A stretch of DNA of 6,561 bases. Origin: an uncultured Holophagaceae bacterium. GTDB lineage: Bacteria > Acidobacteriota > Holophagae > Holophagales > Holophagaceae. Of this stretch, positions 1 to 5,476 are shown one piece after another (positions within the stretch are counted from its first letter, which is position 1; each line of letters starts with the position of its first letter). Both the position numbers and the translations under genes were made by a program. The stretch lies in the NCBI GenBank assembly GCA_903927605.1, contig CAIYNT010000262.1, positions 1-6,561 of the forward strand. The letters run 5' to 3'. The notes below the pieces were generated by a model. The model was given only the letters and a program-made list of their open reading frames with translations. It searched no databases and was not told the DNA's origin.

Positions 1-12
1 CCTGAATCCGTG

Positions 13-32
13 AGGTTCAGCAGCTTGAACCT
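13..32. other. Short perfect inverted repeat (7-bp arms)
   Basis: AGGTTCA (13-19) and TGAACCT (26-32) are perfect complements around a 6-nt loop. A second small hairpin, TTCACAG/CTGTGAA with a 3-nt loop, sits at 86-102, just beyond the stop of the minus-strand kinase remnant. Neither is followed by a T-run in either direction. Bases 1-110 hold no gene that I can support. These could be decayed transcript-end structures or half of a recombination site; neither reading is secure. Confidence 0.3.
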
Positions 33-110
33 GGTTTAAGATAAGCTATATCACCAGTAAGAAGGTTAATTCCCTACTGCTAGGATTCACAGCACCTGTG
101 AAAACGCGCT

Positions 111-314
111 TCACCCCAGCCCAATGCTTTCGAGGTGTTTCTGGAGTTCCCTCAGTCCGAAGGGTTTGGAGAGCAAGGTGACGCCCGGATGAGCCGAGGC
201 CAGGGTCAACGCTGTCTGATCGACTCGGCCAAATGCAGTCGCGAGTCGCCTCTTGGGGCTTTCATCTTCCGAACATGAGTCTCGAACCGTCAGATGTCCC
301 GAATGGAAGATCAT
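111..314 (-). pseudogene. Decayed hybrid histidine kinase / response-regulator remnant (receiver C-terminus)
   Basis: The last 39 residues (111-231) read like the end of a receiver domain: a 'TALTLASAHPG' helix, then 'VTLLSKPFGLREL', in which the KPF lysine-proline pair is the conserved receiver lysine at the end of beta-5, then a final amphipathic helix. The phospho-acceptor aspartate and the first four beta strands are absent, so this cannot be a working receiver. Upstream on the same strand (about 232-358) another frame reads DPHGRTI-stop-ANDLPFGTSDGSRLMFGR, which resembles the end of a PAS-type sensor domain interrupted by TGA. That would fit a hybrid kinase whose catalytic core was deleted. 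The receiver call is fairly good; the PAS reading is a guess. The remnant meets the GNAT fragment head to head near 352. Confidence 0.5.
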
Positions 315-351
315 TCGCTCAGATGGTTCTCCCGTGGGGGTCGAGGACCTT

Positions 352-456
352 CCTGCCTCCCAAAGGTTTCATGATAAGTTCGGCTTCAAGGAACTTGACA
401 CGCAATGGGTCGCCAACGGCACCAAGAAAGTATCCCTTCAAGCAGCCAATGCCTAA
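352..456 (+). pseudogene. 3' fragment of a GNAT-family acetyltransferase gene (cassette cargo)
   Basis: The frame from about 352 encodes PASQRFHDKFGFKEL followed by DTQWVANGTKKVSLQ and a short tail. This matches the C-terminus of GNAT N-acetyltransferases: an alpha-4 helix with the 'N/PaS..FH...GF' motif, then the last beta strands. Residues upstream in the same frame (253-351) do not look like GNAT and contain no acetyl-CoA pyrophosphate loop (Q/RxxGxG/A), so at least three quarters of the enzyme is missing. The TAA stop (454-456) is embedded in the first core box of attC1, the usual arrangement in an integron cassette, so this was probably the cargo of the upstream cassette before its 5' part was replaced. 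The nominal TTG start at 253 has no family support. Confidence 0.55.
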
Positions 457-574
457 CCCTTGGCCCAACTCTGACCCCGCCTACATTGCCTTCCGCTCTC
501 TCTCAGCATTTAGCTATCCCGGCTTCGCTCGTCGCCTCGGTGCATGCGTGGCCGATTAGCTTCACTCGTTAGGA
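451..574 (+). other. Integron attC recombination site 1
   Basis: This 124-bp site starts with GCCTAAC (451-457), an exact RYYYAAC R'' box, and ends with GTTAGGA (568-574), six of seven positions of the R' consensus GTTRRRY. The outer boxes are complementary over six bases and the region between is imperfectly self-complementary. The upstream gene's TAA lies inside R'' and the downstream gene's ATG comes 10 nt after R', both classic for cassettes. It aligns without gaps to attC2 at 97 of 124 positions, with the central 53 bp (489-541) at 47 of 53. Recombination would be between G568 and T569. The length is in the VCR range but the sequence is not VCR-like. Confidence 0.85.
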
Positions 575-1334
575 CTGAATGTCATGTATCTCCCAACACA
601 ATTCTCGGAACAAAACGTTGACGTCATGCACGAGTTCATTCGCGCTCACCCGTTGTCCACATTGGTAACCCTTTCATCGGATGGGCTGAACGCCAATCAC
701 ATACCTCTGCATTTATCAGTGGAACCGGCACCATTTGGCACGCTACGTGGTCATGTTGCTCGTTCAAATCCAGTCTGGAGTGACATAATCAAAGACGTTG
801 AGGTGCTAGCGATCTTTCACGGCCCAGGTTCTTACATCACTCCATCGTGGTACCCCACCAAGGCTGAAACAGGCAAGGTGGTCCCAACCTGGAATTATTC
901 TGTTGTTCACGCATATGGAATACTCCGTGTCATTGATGACTCCTCTTGGTTGCGTGCAAATCTTGAAGCCCTTACGACCCACAACGAAGCCCCTTTCTCT
1001 AAGCCATGGCATGTCTCTGATGCACCGACCGATTACATCGAAAACCTTATGGCTGCCATCGTCGGGATTGAATTTGTAATCACCCGTCTTTATGGCAAAT
1101 GGAAGACGAGTCAAAATCAACCTACCCAGAATCAAGCAGGGGTCATACTCGGACTTCGCGCAATTGATAACACTGAGGCCTTACGAATGGCCGATATGGT
1201 AGCGAAACACCATGCGCCCTAACCCTGCGCTCGACTCGGACCCTGCCTGAATTGTCTTCCGCTCTCTCTCAACTTTTCGCTATCCCGGCTCCGCTCATCG
1301 CCTCGGTTCAGGGGGGCTCGGTTGGCTTCCTCCG
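569..1334 (+). mobile_element. Integron gene cassette carrying the PaiB-type gene
   Basis: The unit from the predicted crossover point in attC1 (G/TTAGGA, T at 569) to that in attC2 (G at 1334) is a complete one-gene cassette of 766 bp: a 15-nt leader, one ORF, and an attC. There is essentially no room for a promoter upstream of the ATG, so expression must come from upstream in the array, as for most cassettes. Boundaries follow from the general rule that the integrase cuts between G and TT of the R' box. Confidence 0.75.
584..1222 (+). CDS. paiB: PaiB-family FMN-binding negative transcriptional regulator
   Basis: The 212-residue product has the length and motifs of the PaiB / FMN_bind_2 family, a split-barrel flavin-binding fold related to pyridoxamine-phosphate oxidases. 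Visible family signatures are: N-terminal MYLPTQF; 'IRAHPLSTLVT' near residue 19; 'NHIPL' at 38-42; 'HGPGSYITPSWY' at 79-90; 'VPTWNYSVVHAYG' at 100-112; and 'GKWKTSQNQ' at 171-179. Bacillus PaiB represses sporulation and degradative-enzyme genes together with PaiA, a GNAT polyamine acetyltransferase; many other members have unknown roles and may be small-molecule oxidoreductases. Start: ATG 584 with AGGA at 571-574, which overlaps the attC1 R' box. The TAA stop lies in the R'' box of attC2. The gene is a cassette cargo, intact as far as can be read. Its upstream neighbour is a GNAT remnant, echoing the paiA-paiB pairing, but cassette order is shuffled so this may be chance. Confidence 0.88.
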   Translation: MYLPTQFSEQNVDVMHEFIRAHPLSTLVTLSSDGLNANHIPLHLSVEPAPFGTLRGHVARSNPVWSDIIKDVEVLAIFHGPGSYITPSWYPTKAETGKVVPTWNYSVVHAYGILRVIDDSSWLRANLEALTTHNEAPFSKPWHVSDAPTDYIENLMAAIVGIEFVITRLYGKWKTSQNQPTQNQAGVILGLRAIDNTEALRMADMVAKHHAP

Positions 1335-1340
1335 TTAGGC
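1217..1340 (+). other. Integron attC recombination site 2
   Basis: This 124-bp site runs from CCCTAAC (1217-1223, R'' with one consensus mismatch at its first base) to GTTAGGC (1334-1340, exact GTTRRRY). The paiB stop codon (1220-1222) is inside R''. Inner complementary arms are visible, for example CCTGAA 1246-1251 with TTCAGG 1307-1312. The central block 1255-1307 is 47 of 53 identical to attC1, so the two sites belong to one family, as in a chromosomal array built by one integrase. The predicted crossover is after G1334. Confidence 0.87.
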
Positions 1341-1361
1341 GTCATTTATCGACGCAGGAGT

Positions 1362-1377
1362 ATCGGGTTAACCCGAT
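1362..1377. promoter_or_regulatory. Perfect 16-bp palindrome in the decarboxylase leader
   Basis: ATCGGGTTAACCCGAT is perfectly self-complementary over 16 bp and lies 21 bp upstream of the decarboxylase ATG. A smaller hairpin, GCGTC/GACGC, precedes it at 1339-1355. The palindrome could be a dimeric repressor operator, or as RNA a stem-loop in the 5' leader shortly ahead of the ribosome site GGAG at 1390-1393. A cassette with its own regulated leader would be uncommon. The symmetry is certain; the function is inferred. Confidence 0.4.
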
Positions 1378-1398
1378 CCGATCTGAACCGGAGTTTGT

Positions 1399-2610
1399 AT
1401 GCAGATTCCTGATCCGAGTTTCTCGGCACACGACGGATTGAATAGGGCACTTGAGCTTCTAGTCTCGCGAAGTCGTGATTCTGTCGATCTGCCGCTCACG
1501 CTTCCTGAGTCCGGGCTGGGTGATCTACCCACACTAGAAATGCTCTCGGGTCACGTTCTAGACAGGGCCGCTCAACTCGGTTCGCCCACTTCGCTGGCGC
1601 ATATGGATCCTCCAACCCCGTGGATCACGTGGGCCATGGCGCTCTGGAATGCCAGTCTCAACCAGAACATTCTCCATGAAATGACCTCTCCCTTTGCCAC
1701 CCAGGCAGAGGCGCTGGTCTTGAATTGGCTGGCACCCTACTTTGGCATGCAGGGTGGGCACTTCTGCGCGGGGTCAACCATTGCCAATCTGACAGGAATC
1801 TGGGCTGCGCGTGATGCCGCGGGGGTGAAAAAGGTCGTCACTTCACAGGCCGCACACCTAAGTGTCGAGAAGGCTTGCCGCCTGTTGGGCCTCGAACTTT
1901 TGAAGGTTCCAGTTGACCGGCGAGGGCGCCTGGATTGCGAGCAACTCCCGAACCTTGATGACGCGTGCCTTGTTCTCACCGCGGGAACTACGGCCACAGG
2001 TGCTATCGACCCATTGGACTTGGTCGGGGCGGCGAAGTGGACACACGTCGATGCTGCATGGGCTGGTCCGCTCCGACTTAGCCAGATCCACTCCAGGCGA
2101 CTCGACGGCATTGAAGAAGCCGACTCGGTGGCCGTATCCGCCCACAAATGGCTCTTCCAACCCAAGGACTCGGCCCTGGTAATGTTCCGCAACTTGGATA
2201 TAGCGAATGGAGCGATCAGCTTCGGCGGCGACTATCTAGCAAGGCCCAATGTTGGCGTTCAGGGCTCGCGATCGGCTGCTGCCATTCCTTTACTCGCGAC
2301 CCTTCTCGCTTGGGGTCGGAAGGGCGTGGCCCAACGGCTCGACCATCTCATGCAGGTCGCCGATTCGCTTGCGGACGCCATTGAGAAGTCTGATCGCCTC
2401 GAGTTGTGGGGTAGACCGCAGACGGCGATCAATGTGTTCCGCCCCGTGTACTCACCGACTGCTGCACTCGTGCAGGCGTTGCCGTCAGGCATGTTGTCAA
2501 CATGCATGCTGGATGGCCAGATGTGGGCGCGTTCGGTAGCGGCAAATCCGTCGGTGAATATTGATCTCGTGGTGGGAAGAATACTGGCTGGTATCCGTGA
2601 AGACGCTTAA
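1399..2610 (+). CDS. Group II pyridoxal-phosphate-dependent amino-acid decarboxylase
   Basis: The 403-residue protein has the type I PLP fold of the aromatic-amino-acid / glutamate decarboxylase family. In order: 'HMDPPTPWITWAMALWNASLNQN' at 68-90 (substrate-side motif); 'GHFCAGSTIANLTGIWAARD' at 120-139 (phosphate-binding region); H153 in 'AAHLSVEKA', the residue that stacks on the PLP ring; D218 in 'HVDAAWAGP', which pairs with the pyridine nitrogen; and K250 in 'SAHKW', the Schiff-base lysine. 'GSRSAAAIPLLATLLAWGRKG' at 289-309 is the family's SGR-x-D-A-like helix. Key residues are intact, so it is probably active, converting an L-amino acid to an amine and CO2. The substrate cannot be read from sequence; aspartate, glutamate, diaminobutyrate or an aromatic acid are all possible. 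It is shorter than the usual 450-500 residues. The start ATG 1399 has GGAG 5 nt upstream. It begins 64 nt after the attC2 crossover, so it is the cargo of a third cassette. Confidence 0.85.
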   Translation: MQIPDPSFSAHDGLNRALELLVSRSRDSVDLPLTLPESGLGDLPTLEMLSGHVLDRAAQLGSPTSLAHMDPPTPWITWAMALWNASLNQNILHEMTSPFATQAEALVLNWLAPYFGMQGGHFCAGSTIANLTGIWAARDAAGVKKVVTSQAAHLSVEKACRLLGLELLKVPVDRRGRLDCEQLPNLDDACLVLTAGTTATGAIDPLDLVGAAKWTHVDAAWAGPLRLSQIHSRRLDGIEEADSVAVSAHKWLFQPKDSALVMFRNLDIANGAISFGGDYLARPNVGVQGSRSAAAIPLLATLLAWGRKGVAQRLDHLMQVADSLADAIEKSDRLELWGRPQTAINVFRPVYSPTAALVQALPSGMLSTCMLDGQMWARSVAANPSVNIDLVVGRILAGIREDA

Positions 2611-2623
2611 TCCACTGATCAAC

Positions 2624-2643
2624 CGGACTGCCTCGGCAGTCCG
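2624..2643. terminator. Strong hairpin after the decarboxylase gene
   Basis: CGGACTGCC (2624-2632) and GGCAGTCCG (2635-2643) form a perfect 9-bp stem with a 2-nt gap, or 8 bp with a CTCG tetraloop. It starts 13 nt after the stop codon. No T-run follows (ACGTCAACTAC), so it is not a textbook intrinsic terminator. It may stabilise the mRNA 3' end or be part of a degenerate attC-like structure, since GCTTAAT at 2605-2611 surrounds the stop just as the R'' boxes do at the two upstream genes. Confidence 0.4.
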
Positions 2644-2694
2644 ACGTCAACTACATTCCATCATCGCGTTGCCCAGCAGCCAGGGCCGAGTAAA

Positions 2695-2723
2695 TTGATT
2701 ATTTTATTCAAGTCTAATCAATA
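2695..2723 (+). promoter_or_regulatory. AT-rich inverted repeat with possible promoter for the transposase
   Basis: TTGATTA (2695-2701) and TAATCAA (2715-2721) are perfect 7-bp arms around 13 nt, in the only clearly AT-rich patch of this half of the window. TTGATT (2695-2700) followed after 17 nt by TCAATA (2718-2723) could serve as weak -35 and -10 elements, 61 nt ahead of the transposase ATG. A small CGCGA/TCGCG palindrome follows at 2725-2737. It could equally mark the IS left-end region, but no matching right-end inverted repeat is present to test this. Confidence 0.3.
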
Positions 2724-2783
2724 CCGCGATAGTCGCGTATCCCAATTGTCGTCCACTTTCACGGCGGCTACGAGGTAGGCGAC

Positions 2784-3893
2784 ATGGTGGGAATCCAGGT
2801 GCGGGCTTCGGTAGGGCTGGCGCTCACGGGAGTGGGAGGCATCGCCCTGCTGGGCAACCTGCTGGAGCGGCATACGGATTTTCGGACCTCCTTCACGGCT
2901 GCCTTTACCAAGAGGCGTGATGGCATCCCCTGGGGCGATGTGCTGATGACTTATGTGGCCTCCCTGACCACCGGCAAGAGCGACTTTGAAGCCATCCGTC
3001 CCTGGCACGGGAAACCCTGGGTGGGTAAGGCACTGCGCATCTCGACCGTGGCCTCGCCAGAAACCGTGCGGCAGCACCTCGACAACCTAGCGGATGGGCA
3101 CAGCCACGAGGCCCTCGCACTCGCCGGTCAGGCGAGCCTTGATCTCCTCGCCAGGGGCAAGGCTCCTTTCACCAAGTGCTCCTCGGGCCATGTGCCGCTG
3201 GATGTGGATACGACCCCGCAGGAGAACGTGAAGACCCGGAAGGAAGGTGTGTCGCGCACCTACATGCCCGGCGTGGATGGCTTCTGCCCCATTTTCGCCT
3301 TCGCCGGGATGGAGGGCTGGTGCATCAATGAGGCGTTTCGTCCTGGCAACCAGCACAGCCAGAAGGGAGCGCCCGACTTTCTGCGCACCTCGATCCGCCG
3401 CCTGAAGTCGCTGGGTATCGAGGGGATCCTCACCCGCATGGATGCCGCCTTCGATGCGTCCGAGAACTATGTCCTGCTGCGGGAGGAAGGCTCCGACTTC
3501 CTCATCAAGGGCAACCTAGCCCACCTGCGTTGGGATGGGTGGCAAGCCGATGCCCAGGCACTACCCAAGCAAGCCTGGACGCGGATCGGGAGGAACCGGC
3601 GCGTATCCTACCCTGTGGACCTGGACGAGATTCTCGGTGAGTGGACGGGACGGGTGTTCTGGTGTGTCGATCTCCTCAACGACATTTTTGTGCTGTGGGC
3701 GATCAGCGACCCCGGGGCTGAGTTCCTGATTGAGGGTTCGTTCTCGATCTTGGGGGAAGCCCTGGACCACGCAAAGAACCGCGCCAGCCAGGTTCGTCAG
3801 CATCAACTTGAATTCCTTCGGGACCAAGCCATCGAGGCGGGCTGTTTCGAGGCTCAGGCTCGGCTGGAGAAGCTCTTGTGGGGTGTGCAATGA
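2784..3893 (+). pseudogene. IS1380-family transposase, C-terminally truncated and fused to a foreign tail
   Basis: Residues 11-245 follow the IS1380 / DDE_Tnp_1 pattern: 'GVGGIALLGNLLE' near 16-28, 'KSDFEAIRPWHGKPWVGKAL' at 65-84, 'SPETVRQHLDNL' at 91-102, the first catalytic aspartate D142 in 'VPLDVDTTPQEN', 'KEGVSRTYMPGVDGFCPIFA' at 153-172, 'GNQHSQKGAPDFLR' at 188-201, and 'RMDAAFDASEN' at 218-228 with the second aspartate D220. From about residue 275 the sequence no longer resembles the family, and the third acidic residue block (SEQFHSE / ENRIKE type) and conserved C-terminal helices are missing; the 369-aa total is also below the usual 430-480. The last ~70 residues (AKNRASQ...LEKLLWGVQ) are charged and helical and end in an ATGA overlap with the next gene, so they probably are the end of an older operon gene. 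It should be inactive. The ATG at 2784 is preceded by GAGGT at a suitable distance. Confidence 0.75.
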
Positions 3894-4051
3894 GTCTGGA
3901 ATCCCGCGCTATCCAGGAGTTCGGGCTGCCTGTGCAGGCGCCCCAGATGCTCTGCGCAGCCTATCTCGCCTATCTCGGGGAGGCACTCACTACCACCTGC
4001 ACACCTGATGTCTGGCCACCACTGAGTTACAGGGAATGGAGGATGAGATGA
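3890..4051 (+). CDS. Small hypothetical protein (53 aa), first intact gene of the operon
   Basis: ATG 3890 overlaps the stop of the preceding chimeric frame (ATGA), and its own TGA (4049-4051) overlaps the next ATG (4048), so it is translationally coupled on both sides. The product begins MSLESRAIQEFGLPVQAP, has a hydrophobic middle 'MLCAAYLAYLGEAL' (residues 20-33) too short and mixed for a sure membrane helix, and ends in a tryptophan-rich 'VWPPLSYREWRMR'. I recognise no family. Placement between two coupled frames is the main evidence that it is real. Confidence 0.5.
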   Translation: MSLESRAIQEFGLPVQAPQMLCAAYLAYLGEALTTTCTPDVWPPLSYREWRMR

Positions 4052-4227
4052 GCGACCTTGAACGCATTACCAGGATCATCCTCGACCTCCACGCCGAGGG
4101 CGCGGACAACGATTGGATCTGAGATGACCTGCTGGACATCCTCCGCCGTGAGGATCCGGCCCTCTGCCGCCAAACCCTTACCCAGATGGCCAAGGGCCAA
4201 CCCGAACCGCTACAACAGGTCGCCTGA
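4048..4227 (+). pseudogene. Small hypothetical ORF of 59 codons with an in-frame TGA
   Basis: From ATG 4048, with GGAGG at 4038-4042 (5-nt spacing), the frame reads MSDLERITRIILDLHAEGADNDWI, then TGA (4120-4122), then DDLLDILRREDPALCRQTLTQMAKGQ and so on to a second TGA at 4225-4227, 10 nt before the next gene. The part after the TGA looks like continuous coding sequence: charged, amphipathic, and with the same acidic character. A single CGA-to-TGA transition would give 'DWIRDDLLDIL'. The simplest reading is a nonsense mutation; stop-codon readthrough or a true 24-aa peptide are alternatives. The full 59-residue protein would be an acidic, mostly helical small protein of unknown function. Confidence 0.5.
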
Positions 4228-4237
4228 GGAGGCCGCC

Positions 4238-4501
4238 ATGGACCCCGTGATGCACATCTCCCTCCACCGAATTCAATGTGACGAGCACCAGGCTGAGGCT
4301 GTCGCCGTGGAATACGGCGAGAAACTGAGACGGGGTGGCCTCCTCGTGGCTCGTGTTCGCGTGGTCTGGAAGAGCGGTACTGCTGTCATTGCGATTCACT
4401 CCAGAGGTCGGAAGGCGACCAAACGGGTTGCACCGGCCCTGGCCCGCAAGCTCCAGCAGGCCCAGACTCCTGCTCTTTTCGACGTTTTCTCTGCCGCATA
4501 G
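4238..4501 (+). CDS. Hypothetical protein (87 aa)
   Basis: The start at ATG 4238 is fixed by an excellent ribosome site, AGGAGG at 4227-4232 with a 5-nt spacer; the frame is open further upstream (to 4058) but that extension is arginine- and proline-rich shadow sequence. The protein has an N-terminal 'MHISLHRIQCDEHQAEAVAVEYGEKLRRGG' segment, beta-like 'LLVARVRVVWKSGTAVIAIHS' (residues 35-55) and a basic helix 'GRKATKRVAPALARKLQQAQ'. Predicted pI is basic, so nucleic-acid binding is possible but not shown. No family recognised. The 11 bases AGGCCGCCATG at its start recur at the start of the next gene. Confidence 0.65.
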   Translation: MDPVMHISLHRIQCDEHQAEAVAVEYGEKLRRGGLLVARVRVVWKSGTAVIAIHSRGRKATKRVAPALARKLQQAQTPALFDVFSAA

Positions 4502-4507
4502 GCCGCC

Positions 4508-4939
4508 ATGTCACTGCTCGAATCCTTAGCCTCCCAGAAGCAGTTTCTCAAGGACCTTGTCACCAAGGTCCAGTGGGGTACGGGGCGTTGTCCCTCTTGC
4601 GAATCAACCAAGGAGGAGGGCGACGTCAAATACTGTGAATTGGCCCGAATCCTGGAAGAACGAAAATACAAGTCCCGGGGGCACAAGAGGGGCCGCCCAA
4701 CCTCCCTTCCGGAAGTCTGGGGGAAGCTGGCCAACAAGTGTGGGGGCGTTGGAGCCCTTGCTGAAGAGGTTGGCGTCGATGTCACCACCATTCGGCGATG
4801 GGCCTACTGTGAGCAACGCCCCCGGAAGGGGGATATGGAAATGTTGACGGCCCTGATGTCCATCCATAAAGTGCCCATCCCTGTGTTCAGGGAACCGGCT
4901 CCTTCACGGAAGGCTCAGAAATCGACAACGGAGGAATGA
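4508..4939 (+). CDS. Helix-turn-helix DNA-binding protein with cysteine cluster (143 aa)
   Basis: Residues 78-100 read 'CGGVGALAEEVGVDVTTIRRWAY', a helix-turn-helix of the Cro/CI or MerR-like type: first helix GALAEEV, turn GVD, recognition helix VTTIRRWAY. 'GDMEMLTALMSIHKV' supplies a following helix, as in XRE domains. Upstream, C28-x2-C31 and C43 ('GRCPSCEST...YC') may bind zinc, though a fourth ligand is not obvious (H59, C78 or C101 are candidates). 'HKRGRP' at 59-64 resembles an AT-hook core. It is probably a transcriptional regulator or DNA-binding adaptor of this operon. The ATG at 4508 follows the previous stop by 6 nt and has no good ribosome site, so translation is likely coupled. 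Family assignment beyond 'HTH' is not possible from the sequence. Confidence 0.65.
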   Translation: MSLLESLASQKQFLKDLVTKVQWGTGRCPSCESTKEEGDVKYCELARILEERKYKSRGHKRGRPTSLPEVWGKLANKCGGVGALAEEVGVDVTTIRRWAYCEQRPRKGDMEMLTALMSIHKVPIPVFREPAPSRKAQKSTTEE

Positions 4940-4940
4940 G

Positions 4941-5429
4941 GTGACTCTTTCGGTCCCAGCCCTTCGCCTGCTCCTGGCCGCCAACCCGAAGGGTGCCCGA
5001 GTGGTCCTTACCAAGGCCCTGAGCCAGGAGCCTCACGGCGTTCGTCACGCCTTGTTCGAGGAAATCATTTCAGGACTCGCTCCATACGAGGTCTTTCGCT
5101 ACCGGAATTGGATGGAGGCCTTCGTGTCGCCACAACTGACCCTGAAGAATCTGGTGCTTCTCACGAAACTTCGCCGCGCCATTGAGGTCCAACAGGGGGG
5201 CCTCAGACTGATGGAAGGGGATTTCGTGCGGCACAGGGACCTGGAATGGTCGGCTCATCACTTCAATGGGTCTGCCCGCACGTTTAAGCGGACCATAGCC
5301 CTGGCTCTGACGGATGGTGCTCTGTTTTGCCATCCTGATGGGGTGGGAGGGCACAGCCCCGGAGATGGCCAGTTCGAGGTGGGCAGAATTCTTCCTCGCG
5401 TAGCCAATGAGGATCGGTGTAGGTTCTAG
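4941..5429 (+). CDS. Hypothetical protein (162 aa), GTG start
   Basis: GTG 4941 is chosen because GGAGGA at 4930-4935 sits 5 nt upstream, and the previous gene stops 1 nt before it. The ATG at 4936 is followed by an immediate stop. The product opens with 'LSVPALRLLLAANPKGARVVLTKAL', a helical region, then 'HALFEEIISGLAPYEVFRYRNWMEAF' and 'QLTLKNLVLLTKLRRAIEVQQ', giving mostly helical first 90 residues; the C-terminal third contains 'GSARTFKRTIALALTDGALF' and glycine-rich loops. No catalytic motif, signal peptide or membrane helix is evident and no family is recognised. It is the last gene of the coupled set that begins at 3890. Confidence 0.65.
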   Translation: MTLSVPALRLLLAANPKGARVVLTKALSQEPHGVRHALFEEIISGLAPYEVFRYRNWMEAFVSPQLTLKNLVLLTKLRRAIEVQQGGLRLMEGDFVRHRDLEWSAHHFNGSARTFKRTIALALTDGALFCHPDGVGGHSPGDGQFEVGRILPRVANEDRCRF

Positions 5430-5476
5430 TCGCTGGTTCATGCGCTAGACTGTCCCCGTATTGCTGGGGGTGCGGG

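Noticed and set aside
233..559. Plus-strand open frame (108 aa) reading through attC1
   Set aside because: It runs across the GNAT remnant in another frame and through the recombination site; no family match, no ribosome site.
806..1135. Minus-strand open frame (109 aa) inside the paiB gene
   Set aside because: It overlaps conserved PaiB motifs on the other strand and has no family resemblance.
1737..2192. Minus-strand open frame (151 aa) inside the decarboxylase
   Set aside because: It is antisense to the conserved PLP core; the composition (serine/arginine-rich) is typical of a shadow frame.
2605..2740. A third attC site after the decarboxylase
   Set aside because: Only an R''-like GCTTAAT and a hairpin are present; no GTTRRRY partner and no resemblance to the 53-bp centre of the other sites, so it is reported as a question and not as a feature.
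4058..4237. Upstream extension of the 87-aa protein to an early GTG-type start
   Set aside because: The extension overlaps the coupled 59-codon frame, is Arg/Pro/Ser-rich, and the AGGAGG site clearly sets the start at 4238.
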